From: Agrocybe praecox
Taxonomy: Eukaryota > Basidiomycota > Agaricomycetes > Agaricales > Agrocybaceae
Length of the DNA: 64,000 bases
Direction: 5' to 3'
NCBI GenBank assembly: GCA_964017145.1
Contig: OZ024844.1
Location: 2,852,001-2,916,000 of the forward strand
How positions within the stretch are numbered: position 1 is the stretch's first letter; each line of letters begins with the position of its first letter. Shown piece by piece: positions 34,604 through 43,364 of this stretch. The notes under the pieces were generated by a model that worked only from the letters and a program-made list of their open reading frames with translations, was not told the DNA's origin and searched no databases. The position numbers and the translations under genes were made by a program.

Positions 34604-34695
34604 GGGGGCATAGCTCAGTTGGGAGAGCAGTAGACTGAAGTGGCTTTCGAAAGGTCGTATTCTAAAGGTCCCGCGTTCGATCCGCGGTGCCCCCA
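34604..34695 (+). tRNA. tRNA-Phe(GAA), copy 1, with intron
   Basis: The acceptor GGGGGCA pairs with TGCCCCC. The D-arm is TAGCTCAGTTGG, the anticodon loop CTGAAG gives GAA, and the T-arm is CCGCGTTCGATCCGCGG. An intron of about 19 nt (34641-34659) follows position 37, as in other eukaryotic tRNA introns. A TTTTT Pol III terminator starts 6 nt after the 3' end. Confidence 0.93.
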
Positions 34696-35097
34696 TTGCT
34701 TTTTGCTACTTTCTCAACCAGCCTCGCCGGGTCGTAACACAGTTTGTGCACAGGACGATCATTTAGTTTAGCTCAGCTAAGCGGCACGCGGAGCAAAAGA
34801 AGACAAGCCGTTTATGTAAATGGGTGAGTGGGCTTTCCTTGCTTGGATGAATTCCAATCGTGCACTTGAACGTATTGGTTTTACAGGGATTGAAGCTTTG
34901 TTAAATGCTCAAGAAATTTACATCACTTCTGTAGTGTTCGTTTTTACCCGCAGGTTAAACACTTGTTAAGTTCATTCATGAATCACACTATTGTAATGTA
35001 AAAGTGTTTGTGCACCAACAGATGAACTTCGACTTGTCAGGTAGATCACCCATGAAAAAGGGAGAGAATGACAGAAGATTAAAATGATAAAATTTAA
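34696..35097. other. Spacer between tRNA-Phe copies 1 and 2
   Basis: No gene recognised. The first bases after copy 1 (ATTGCTTTTTGCTACTTT) resemble the 3' flank of copy 3 (ATTATGTTTTGTTACTTT). No PAN3 kinase-domain sequence was found here. Confidence 0.4.
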
Positions 35098-35189
35098 TGG
35101 GGGCACCGCGGATCGAACGCGGGACCTTTAGAATACGACCTTTCGGAGGCCACTTCAGTCTACTGCTCTCCCAACTGAGCTATGCCCCC
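35098..35189 (-). tRNA. tRNA-Phe(GAA), copy 2, with intron
   Basis: The exons are the same as copy 1, on the opposite strand. The intron (TGGCCTCCGAAAGGTCGTA) differs from copy 1 at two positions. A TTTT terminator follows. The 50 bp upstream of the 5' end match the upstream flank of copy 3 almost exactly. Confidence 0.93.
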
Positions 35190-35242
35190 ATGAAATTTGA
35201 TCCTCCAGATGTTTCAGCGAGGCGCTAGTTTGAATATAAACA
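35190..35242 (-). repeat. Duplicated tRNA-Phe 5' flank (inverted partner at 39011-39062)
   Basis: Read on the - strand, TTCAAACTAGCGCCTCGCTG, then an AACATCTGGA block and AATTTCATGGGGGCATAG, match the sequence before the plus-strand copy at 39063 with only a few substitutions. The copies are in opposite orientation about 3.8 kb apart. Confidence 0.8.
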
Positions 35243-35261
35243 AAAATAAAAAGAGTTATAA

Positions 35262-35834
35262 TTACCTCCAGCTTCGACGACGTTCAAGATGGAAGGTCTG
35301 CACTGGGGTTAGATGGAGGGCATGATGGTGGCGGTAGACATACGGCGGTGGAGTTGCGTCTGGAAGCTTATTTGTTATGAAGAAGGAAAGTGGGACTGGA
35401 TGGCGTACCGGTGGATGATAATAGATGCATTCTTTATCTTGGAACTTGCAAGAGCTATAAGAATTGTAGTCAGCGTATGCATTGGAGTATGTATTAGATA
35501 GGACGATGAATACGTGAGCTCTTATGAGTTTTTCACTGATAGATATCGTGAGGAATACATCGCAATAGTAACAGCAAATATAGATGCCGACAATTGGGCA
35601 GTCACTTACCCATAGATAACAATATTGCGACATTGTCTCCGTACATAATCTAGCAACAAAGGCAATTACAAGCCTTAGCACAGTTCCAACAAGGAGACTG
35701 ACGCTGTAGAAGAGTAATAATCCCGCAAAAAAACATGAGCGCACTGACCTTTGCGCGGAGATGGCTTCGAGCTGAATGAGTCCTCGCCCGAAGTAGGTTT
35801 AGCAATCCAAATTGGGCCTTGAAAAGAACGCCAT
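35262..35834 (-). pseudogene. Truncated relic of PAN3 (PAN2-PAN3 deadenylase subunit): N-terminal CCCH finger only
   Basis: The reverse strand encodes, across three exons (junctions near 35747/35651, 35612/35459 and 35409), IAKPTSGEDSFSSK, then PSPRKDYVRRQCRNIVIYG, then SCKFQDKECIYYHPP. QCRNIxIYGxCKxxxxxCxYxHPP is the N-terminal zinc finger typical of fungal PAN3. The rest of PAN3 (PAM2 motif, pseudokinase, C-terminal knob, about 600 aa) is absent. After the finger the frame stops within about 15-35 codons and a tRNA-Phe gene begins 72 bp further on. A candidate initiator (35834, MAFFSRP) is out of frame with the finger by one base. Introns persist, so it is not a retrocopy. The alternative is a short stand-alone zinc-finger gene. 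Confidence 0.62.
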
Positions 35835-36140
35835 TAGATAGAGTATATGGTGGTTAAATTGAGTGAATTGTTGAGAGAAGAGGTCGCCTCCGGTCTGCTG
35901 CACAGCAGAAACGACGGGCAGAGGGAGATTATTCAGAACCTCAGCATCAGCCGCCACACATTTGGACGCGTCGCAAAGTCAATGCCAAGCAAAACCATAT
36001 ACCGGCTGCACTGGCCCGCCATGATTCATCGATTCATCACGCGTCACCGGTTCACCGGATAAGCAACTAGTAACTCACCCCAACCTCATCCTCAATTTGC
36101 TGCGTACATTTGGGCGCTTACCGCGTCACTGCAACTATTC
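35835..36140. other. Intergenic, upstream of the DUF6535 gene
   Basis: This 306-bp region lies between the PAN3 relic and the DUF6535 start. It may contain the original PAN3 promoter and 5' UTR on the - strand. No gene was called. Confidence 0.35.
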
Positions 36141-38570
36141 ATGCCTACCATTATTTCCGATCAAATCAACGACGAAGAAACGGAACATTCCCCAGAACCT
36201 GAAGTACTGGTGGGCAGCTCGGCGTTTTTGATAACCTCCAATGGTTGCTAAAGCGCTGATACATACCTTGGCCGCAGAACCAGGACGGAGAACCTGAATT
36301 ATGGAATATCAATGATGCATTTCGATACGCCCCCGAAAAGCCCAATGACAACTCCTGGACTATTCTATTAAAACCTTTGTTGGAAAAAGACCAAAAACAG
36401 TGCAACGTATGGAAAGACGAGGTCGAAAACCTCTTGATATTTGTAGGCTTTTACATCAAACTCAATGTACCGCTTCTGTGCTCACATAGTTCCAGGCTGG
36501 TCTCTTCTCTGCCGTCGTAACATCTTTCATTATTGAGTCTTACAGGAACTTGCAACCCGACCCAAACGACGCAATAATCGGTTTATTATCTCGCATTGCA
36601 ACTAGCGTCGAAACCTCTGGCAATAATGGATCGAGCACGTCTCAAGTACTTCAATCGACCTTTGTTCCAACTTCATCAGACATCAGGGTCAATGTGCTGT
36701 GGCTCACAAGCTTAGTCCTAAGCCTCACCACCGTCCTTATCGGAATAATCTGCCTGCAATGGCTCCGAGAACACCAATCTTACCCCAGCCTCTCGCCAAA
36801 GGAGGCATACGCCCTTCTTCATATGAGGACACAAAGTCTGCGTGAATGGCATGTTCCAAGGATATTTAGGGCACTCCCTCTTCTTCTCCAGGCTGCCCTC
36901 GTGCTGTTCCTCCTCGGCCTGATTGAATTTCTCTCACCTTTTGGGAAGAAAATCGTCATACCAGTTTCAATTATCATCGGTCTTACCTTGTTGTTTCTAC
37001 TATACACATCCTTATATCCTGCTATCGAGGGCATTATTCTCTTCGTCCAAATCACTAACTTTCGGCTGAAGGAAGAGCCACCCACTCCCTGTCCTTACAA
37101 AAGTCCACAGGCATACATCTCCTTGAACCTCGCTGCAATGGCTTTTAGGACCTTTCATCGACTACATACGTCTTTGAAAGAATTCTTGTTCAGTGATGCC
37201 AATGTTTTTTCCTCCTCGAAAAAACATATAATTGGAAGTCAGGCACGTTTTTGCATCCGCAAATCATATGATCGTCTAGGAACATGGACTGAGTATGATT
37301 CAACTTGGCTTTCGATACGAGATGCATACGGATATTCCATACGCCAGTCACTTACAGAAGATGGGGAGTCCAGTGCAAGGACTCTATCAGAAGACATCTT
37401 TCCGATGTTCGACCTTGTCCGCTCAATTATTGGTAACATCTACAACCGAACTCACAAGAATGACGACAACACACTCTCTGCCGAATACCATTGCATATCT
37501 GAAGTTTCAGAAGCATTAAGTGTAACGCGGCGAAGTTTGTCCTGGCAGGATTTCCAACCTCAGAATGACTATTTTCAAGACTTATTAGCTTTTCACCAAT
37601 CCAGTGACGTTGAGTTCCTGCGACTTTCGAACGTGTTCAGGATCCCCTTTTACAATAGTAACCACTCAGACGTCGTTGATCTAGACCAGGTAGCAAAGGC
37701 TTTTCATCACGAAAATCTGCATATTCTCGCGAATAGGATACTGCAGCATAATCGGAATCATAAAACATTTCTCTATCATAGACTCGAAATCAAACTGCGA
37801 TTATTAGGCTATTTTCACCTGGAAACGCACGGACTTCGCTTCCCTCTCTCAGATCACCCATTCGTACAACATTTCCCCCCATGTTTGTGGATCGAATTCA
37901 ATTCATTGCAAGGTTCCTCCAACGAACCATATGGTAGGTGTTTAACAACGAAGTCATAGTTATTTTCTCATCGCTTTATTCAGAATTTTACTGGCAACTC
38001 GCTCTTCTAATTAGAAATATTTTTGGAAGGATCAGTGAAATAAAGGTCGGCAATAGTTATAGCCCTGATCACCGTATTCAGTCATCTTCTGGATTGTTGT
38101 ATCAACATTTCCCACATTTACTACGACGGACGCGTCGAGCCATCAGAAACATATCTACCTTGTGGTCCGGGCCAAGCCACAACCATCCATTGTGCCAGAT
38201 TATTATGGCCAAATTCGACAGCACCTTCCAGTTTATTGATGAGCGCCTCCAACAAGAAATGTCCCATCCCGACCTTGATACCCATCCCAGCCTGTTATTT
38301 TATGTAGCCTCCCTCTACGTCAAGGCTCTAGCGACTATCTACTTCGACCACGAACTCACTGTTCTTCTGGAAACGTTGAAGTTATACAAACAAAAGACCA
38401 TAGATCTTGGGATATACAATTCCGACGTGGAAAGACTACTCCGTCACCCCGTCGTATATGGCCCCGATGTCTTTTCTCAAGAATGGTGGAAATTCTTGAA
38501 TCTTCCTCCACGACCCGAAACTACGCAAGTAGCTTCGGATAATTCCGAATTGTTGCCGAGGAGTGTCTAG
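36141..38570 (+). CDS. DUF6535-domain membrane protein
   Basis: Four exons (36141-36203, 36278-36442, 36496-37933, 37984-38570) give 750 aa. The N-terminal third is the DUF6535 signature: IFAGLFSAVVTSFIIESYR, NLQPDPNDAIIGLLSRIA, VLWLTSLVLSLTTVLIGIIC, LQWLREHQSYPSLSPKEAYA. It ends in a pair of helices (LLLQAALVLFLLGLIEFL, then IVIPVSIIIGLTLLFLLYTS), about four membrane segments in all. The remainder is a soluble, repeat-free helical region of about 500 aa with no motif I recognise. DUF6535 proteins form large lineage-specific families in Agaricomycetes; function is unknown. The gene lies between two inverted tRNA-Phe copies with duplicated flanks. Confidence 0.85.
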
Positions 38571-39010
38571 GGAATGTAATCCCTTGCATCTCATTTACTG
38601 CCTCAAACTGGCTACATGGGTACTCAAGAACAGGCTCCGACACCCAGGATGAACTGGTAGCTTGTGGTTAATTGAAAATATTTCTGAAGTAAATATTTAT
38701 ACAGCAACCAATAACCGCTGGCTTTGACTTGTCAGCGTTGGGGCGAGCCTAGCCGCTGGGGAGGCGCTTAATGGACCTTGCAGCAAGACCAAACCATGTG
38801 ACACTTTCTTTGGTAGTTCGCGGTTCGCCCGACAAAACGACCAGACAATCGGGGTTCGCTGTTCAAGGTTCGGCGAACGTCACTCCCAAAGAATGAGACT
38901 TTCTGATCCCTCGGTAATCCCAGTAAAGATATTATTAACATAAATGGAACGATTTAAACACCGACACCCTCTTGACTGGATAGGCGAGGGCGAGGTCCAC
39001 GGTATAATAA
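38571..39010. other. Intergenic, downstream of the DUF6535 gene
   Basis: Short GC-richer patches occur here (38740-38880), with repeated GGTTCG/GTTCGC words (38818-38872). No gene or transposon end was recognised. Confidence 0.35.
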
Positions 39011-39062
39011 GACCATTTTCAAACTAGCGCCTCGCTGGAACATCTGGAAGATCGAATTTCAT
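39011..39062 (+). repeat. Duplicated tRNA-Phe 5' flank, partner of 35190-35242
   Basis: This carries the same TTCAAACTAGCGCCTCGCTG, AACATCTGGA and AATTTCATGGGGGCATAG blocks as the inverted copy. It is consistent with a segmental duplication that included the tRNA gene. Confidence 0.8.
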
Positions 39063-39153
39063 GGGGGCATAGCTCAGTTGGGAGAGCAGTAGACTGAAGT
39101 GGCCTGCGAGGGTTGTATTCTAAAGGTCCCGCGTTCGATCCGCGGTGCCCCCA
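39063..39153 (+). tRNA. tRNA-Phe(GAA), copy 3, with intron
   Basis: The mature sequence matches copies 1 and 2 (GGGGGCA acceptor, CTGAAG anticodon loop, CCGCGTTCGATCCGCGG T-arm). The intron (TGGCCTGCGAGGGTTGTA) is one base shorter and diverged. TTTT and TTTTT terminators lie within 20 nt of the 3' end. Confidence 0.93.
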
Positions 39154-39449
39154 TTATGTTTTGTTACTTTTTAACATTCACATACTTATATTGCTAGAGT
39201 GCGTTATACTTGGCTTTAGATATCCTATTTTTGGCAGCGTTAGATTTGCTATGGGATATAATTAGACGGATGGTTATCAATCGTATTAATCTAATCTTTG
39301 GGATTGAAGATAAAGAATGTTATTGGTCGACCTTACTCCAAGAATCTCTATACATCTAGTGGATGAACGAGATATGTATACAATTGGTATTTGGTTGTGA
39401 CACAAGTAGACTCGGGACTTTAGGTGTAAAAAGAGGTCGTAGTGGCTAT
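39154..39449. other. Spacer between tRNA-Phe copy 3 and the OTU1 stop
   Basis: AT-rich; nothing coding was seen. It should include the OTU1 3' UTR. Confidence 0.4.
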
Positions 39450-40728
39450 CTAGTATTCCCCAAACCGGACATGACCCGTCTGCTCAGCATGAGCTCGTGC
39501 GCCTTTCTCGCCTTTGAGTCCCTGACCACAATCCTATAACAAAATTAATGAGTATAGAAGGAGAAGGAGAACAGGGCAAGGATCTACGCCTGTCAAATAG
39601 ATAATGAAGAAGAGGGTAACTCACTTCACACTTTAAATCAAAAGTAGAAGTATTGGTAAACGCTTTCTTGGAGCGCAAGATGTCAGCGAGCTTCTTGGCT
39701 GCTTTGAGCATCGAATCACTCTCCGGGTTTGTAGATTCCTAGATTTTGTGCGAATGCGAATTGCGTAAGGTCCGAACGAGTTAATTAAGACAACTACTAC
39801 GCACGATGGGAAATAGTGTTTGGTGCCACTCTGGCGGTGCATCAGGCATAGGGGCGAGCGATGCGGCGTCGTAGTGGATGCCAGAGTACACTAGGATAGC
39901 ACGGGTGCTTGCGCTGCCGCTCGCGGGAGAGAACTGGTCAATCCTGCCAGTCTCGACATCTATGCTGGCGATCTCGGACTTGAAGTGGTCGGCAAGGATA
40001 CCGAGCTCGATGGCACCCCCCCAGGAAGATGGCTTTGTTATGGTAGTGATGTATTGGGCAACTGGCATACTGGATAAGGTGAGAATAGAACGCAAAAGAG
40101 AATGAGCAGAAGGATGTACCCGAGAATCGCGTCGTTGTATAGATCCGGATTGGCGCGAATGCCATTCGCTACGACTGAAGAGTAAACGGTAAGGATAATG
40201 AAGATGATAGATGACAGATGACCGACTCTTTCGCATCTCGGAAGCTTTGGCCATGCTCTGCTCGAATACGAGGGCTACTGAAGAGAATAAACAGGAATTA
40301 TCATCTGGTACGATTCTGTGCACGAGGAAGCTTCCATCGACCTGTACGCTGTCTGGGCCTGACAGGACAGGCGCTTGTGGAGATGGAGCTGCTGCCCGAC
40401 TTGGAGGAGGTGATGCTGGTGTGGGCGATACGGGCTCAGGAGCTTCGTTGACGATAAGCTGGTCGCCTCGCTGGATGCCCAGTGAAGAAAGAGGAAGTTC
40501 GGGGACCAAAGCGAGAGAACGGGGCGGGTATCCGGATTTCACTGTACATGCTACATTATAATTATCGCTGCCCGGAGTAGATCAGTGTTGCTTACAGATT
40601 TGACGAGAGGGCAGGATATTTGTGACGGCATATATTTCTTGCTGCAAGTCTTGGACTGTGAAATCATCTTCAAAAGAGATTTCCACGGTGGAGACACCTT
40701 TTGGATGACGGAGACGGACAGGGGCCAT
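39450..40728 (-). CDS. OTU1: OTU1/YOD1-type deubiquitinase
   Basis: Multi-exon gene of about 330 aa starting MAPVRLRHPKGVSTVEISFE, a UBX-like N-terminal domain that binds Cdc48/p97. A Pro/Ser/Ala-rich linker follows, then the OTU core. FLVHRIVPDDNSCLFSSVAL carries the catalytic Asp-Cys motif, WGGAIELGILADHFKSEIAS the middle, and SGIHYDAASLAP the catalytic His. The C-terminus is a C2H2 finger with FDLKCEDCGQGL and ARAHAEQTGHVRFGEY, as in yeast Otu1 and human YOD1. The enzyme trims ubiquitin chains on Cdc48 substrates in ER-associated degradation. It diverges from HSP12 across a 265-bp promoter. Confidence 0.93.
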
Positions 40729-40740
40729 GGGATTTGAACA

Positions 40741-40745
40741 AGGGG
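40741..40745 (+). promoter_or_regulatory. AGGGG stress-response-like element upstream of HSP12
   Basis: AGGGG, the yeast STRE core, lies 249 bp upstream of the HSP12 ATG and 13 bp from the OTU1 start. Its role in basidiomycetes is inferred, and a 5-bp match is weak. Confidence 0.25.
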
Positions 40746-40852
40746 CGACGTGTAATCTACCGCATCATCTGCTTGTTCGTGTTTGCCCCGAGCGCTTCCT
40801 CGGTGGATCAACGCGTCATTCGATTTCGTCACTGCTCGACTCGCCAAATTCC

Positions 40853-40859
40853 TATAAAA
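40853..40859 (+). promoter_or_regulatory. TATA box of the HSP12-like gene
   Basis: TATAAAA within CCTATAAAAGG lies 141 bp before the HSP12 ATG. It is a strong consensus at a plausible distance from a start site near 40885 and fits an inducible stress gene. Confidence 0.65.
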
Positions 40860-40898
40860 GGACCAACAATTCTGCTCTTCATCTTCAGTATCTCTTTC

Positions 40899-40900
<2 letters not shown>

Positions 40901-40927
<27 letters not shown>
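40901..40927 (+). repeat. (TAC)9 trinucleotide microsatellite in the HSP12 5' UTR
   Basis: Nine perfect TAC units lie between the TATA box and the ATG. This is probably untranslated leader and likely length-polymorphic. Confidence 0.9.
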
Positions 40928-40929
<2 letters not shown>

Positions 40930-40993
40930 AGTCAGTCTCTACTCTCTCTCACAAAGCTCTCTGCTCATCTCTCTCTCTATAGATATCAACATC

Positions 40994-41303
40994 ATGTCCC
41001 AAGCAGGTCGTCAATCTTTCACCGATAAAGCTGGTGCAGCTCTCAAGCCCGACTCCCAGAAGAGCACCACCGAGCACATCGGTGACAAGTTCAAGGGCAA
41101 CATGGACTCTGCTGCCTCCACCGTGCAACCCAACGTATGTCCTTTTTTTCACCCCTCTATTCTCGGATATTCATTAGACGCCCACACAGTCTCAGAAGTC
41201 GGGCAGCCAGAGCGTGGGAGACACCATGTCCAGCAACTCTAACCAGAACGACGAGTCTCTTCTTAACAAGGCCAAGAACGCTGTCGGCATGGGCAACAAT
41301 TAA
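40994..41303 (+). CDS. HSP12: HSP12/HSP9-type small stress protein
   Basis: Two exons (40994-41134, 41190-41303) give 84 aa. It starts MSQAGRQSFTDKAGAALKPD and continues STTEHIGDKFKGNMDSAAST, the conserved N-terminal segment of Hsp12/Hsp9/Awh11 proteins. The C-terminus is Asn/Ser/Lys-rich (SLLNKAKNAVGMGNN). The family is unstructured in water and folds into amphipathic helices on membranes, stabilising them in stationary phase, desiccation and heat. A TATA box and a (TAC)9 leader lie upstream, fitting strong inducible expression. It converges on CHM7 with 117 bp between stops. Confidence 0.92.
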
Positions 41304-41420
41304 ATCTTTTCTTTTTCTGTACTCTACAACTGCGGTTAAACGACTTGTAACTTGCTTGTAACATTAAATCCAATGCATTGTGCTTTATAAACCCTGATTA
41401 CTAAATGAAAAAATGCAATG

Positions 41421-43150
41421 TCATGAAATAACGACAGCCTCCCTGGTCTTCCCCTTTTCACCAGTAGCGACACCACTCGGCACCCTACCTGCCTCGTTCA
41501 ATTTCCTTCCCACCTCTTCCTTCTCGGCCTCCTTAACCAATGCCTTCAACTCTTCCTCTAGCTCATCTTCGTCCACCAATGCATCATCCACACCCACCGC
41601 AACGTTGCCTCCAAAGCGCACTGCATCGTCCACTTCTCTTGCGTCTGCGTTGGCTTCTGCAAGTGCCTCCATAGTCTTATCGATCGCGGAACGCTCCAGC
41701 GACGGGTGAGCGAGTATACTGCGAAGCGTTGTCGTAGATAATTCGTACGATTTCAATATCTGAATAAACATAGATAAGTATGAAGAGTGCGATAGTTGCA
41801 AGAAATGCTACGCACATCTACGTCACCAGCCGCAGCTTCCACTGATATAAAAGTCGCTTCCAATGTTGTTAACGACCCGAGTCGTTTTTGTAACAGGTCT
41901 TCGAGCTGTTTGCGGGAGCGCAAGTACGTCAATGCTGCGGGCTTGCGGTTTTGTTGGAGAGCAGTGGACGCCTTCTTCGTGCATCTTTGTGAATAAATAA
42001 GAAAGACGTCGAGAGGGAAGGTAAGAACGAACGTACTCGTCGATCTTCTTATGCAGCCCGTCGATTTGGGATTGCAGATTGCGAATGGCAGTCTTTAGCT
42101 CGAGGATACCACGGTCGATGGCTGTGATGGTGTGCTCGTCAGGCGAGGAAGAGGCATCGATGAATTTGATAACCTGCAAAGGATTAGCAACCATCTCATA
42201 CGGTTAATAATTACATACATCTTTATCAACCACCAGTATCCCCATTTCCCTCTCCAAGTACTTGATCAATACTTTCGCGTCCGTATCTCGCATCACATAT
42301 GACGACGAACCATCAGAATCCAGTGCGCCGCCCGACGAGGACGAGGACGACACACAAGCGCCAAATACCTTCCTAAACTCGTCAAACGTGTACAAAGCAT
42401 CCCCTTTATTCCCCATGAGGTTCTCTTCCTGCCTTTCGAGGACGTTCTCGGCAGCATTCTGCACGAGGCTGAGAAGGACGTAGTCCCCGTACCAGCTTGT
42501 GTCTTTATGGCTGTCATGCCTGCTCCCGCCATCGTCGGATACCAACCCGACTTGCTCTAGCGCCCACCAGAGGGGCTTGCCGATGACGAACGACGCTATG
42601 CGCAGTGGGAGCGCGAACGCCCTTGTGGGTGGGTCGACTAGCGGGGTTTTGGAGGAGAGGAAGAGCGTTAGGGGGAGTGCGAAGCGGTGTTGGTGTTGTG
42701 TCGTTTGCAGTTGTTCAGACTTGCTGGGCAGGAGGGTGGGTTAGTTGTTTGTTCATTCATTCATTTATTCGTGTTTTGGTTATGGAGCAGACGCACAAGT
42801 ACAGAGCCTAGCGCAAGTGGCTTGCCCACTTTTGGTATCTTGACGCGTTCCATTAGGTCCCTATTCGCATGCAGCACAAGTCTGTCGCTGTCGTCGTCGT
42901 CGTCAGAAGCACCAACGAGACTCTCCAGTGCCCGCTTCCACCAATCCACATTAGCGTTGTACGACGTCGGGTTGGAGAATCTCTGTCGTGAAAAGTCAGA
43001 GTAGAGCGCTTGGAGGCGGGGGAGGGAGGTGGTGCTGAATGGTGCCGGGAGGGTGGTGTTGGGCAGTGTGTTGTTGTTGCTGCTATTCCCGGGTGTGCTG
43101 AAGTTGCTGGACCTGGGATTTGATCTGTAAGGTGTGGATGGACCGGACAT
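41421..43150 (-). CDS. CHM7: CHM7/CHMP7-like ESCRT-III protein (Snf7 domain)
   Basis: Multi-exon gene of about 470 aa. A Ser/Asn/Pro-rich N-terminus leads into a winged-helix-like region with PRLQALYSDFSRQRFSNPTS, FVIGKPLWWALEQVGLVSDD and YVMRDTDAKVLIKYLEREMG. A Snf7-type coiled coil begins at about residue 300 (ELKTAIRNLQSQIDGLHKKI, KPAALTYLRSRKQLEDLLQK) and ends in an acidic helix (DALVDEDELEEELKALVKEA) resembling a MIM. This two-part structure is that of CHMP7/Chm7, which recruits ESCRT-III to the inner nuclear membrane for envelope sealing and pore quality control. Exon 2 begins SEQLQTTQHQHRFALPL after a 100-nt intron. Confidence 0.87.
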
Positions 43151-43364
43151 TATGGATCGTTATTAGTTTGTAGGGTCGTTAATAAAGTAAGTATGGGTTA
43201 TGTCTGTTATGTGTGTACGCAAGGAGAGGAAAGACGGCACCGATCAATTCTATTTTAATAGGTCGCGTCACATCACGTGTATGGAATTACTTACCATCAC
43301 CAACTTTCATTGACCTTCATCATCTGGCCCTGACTTCCCGGTACATAAATCGGAGGACCAATAC
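43151..43364. promoter_or_regulatory. Divergent promoter of CHM7 and TAF7
   Basis: The 214-bp shared region contains a CACGTG E-box at 43274-43279, about 90 bp from the TAF7 start and 124 bp from the CHM7 start. No clear TATA box. Confidence 0.4.

Noticed and set aside
40727..41242. 171-codon plus-strand frame with a Tyr run through the HSP12 promoter
   Set aside because: It reads through the (TAC)9 repeat, TATA box and HSP12 in the wrong frame.
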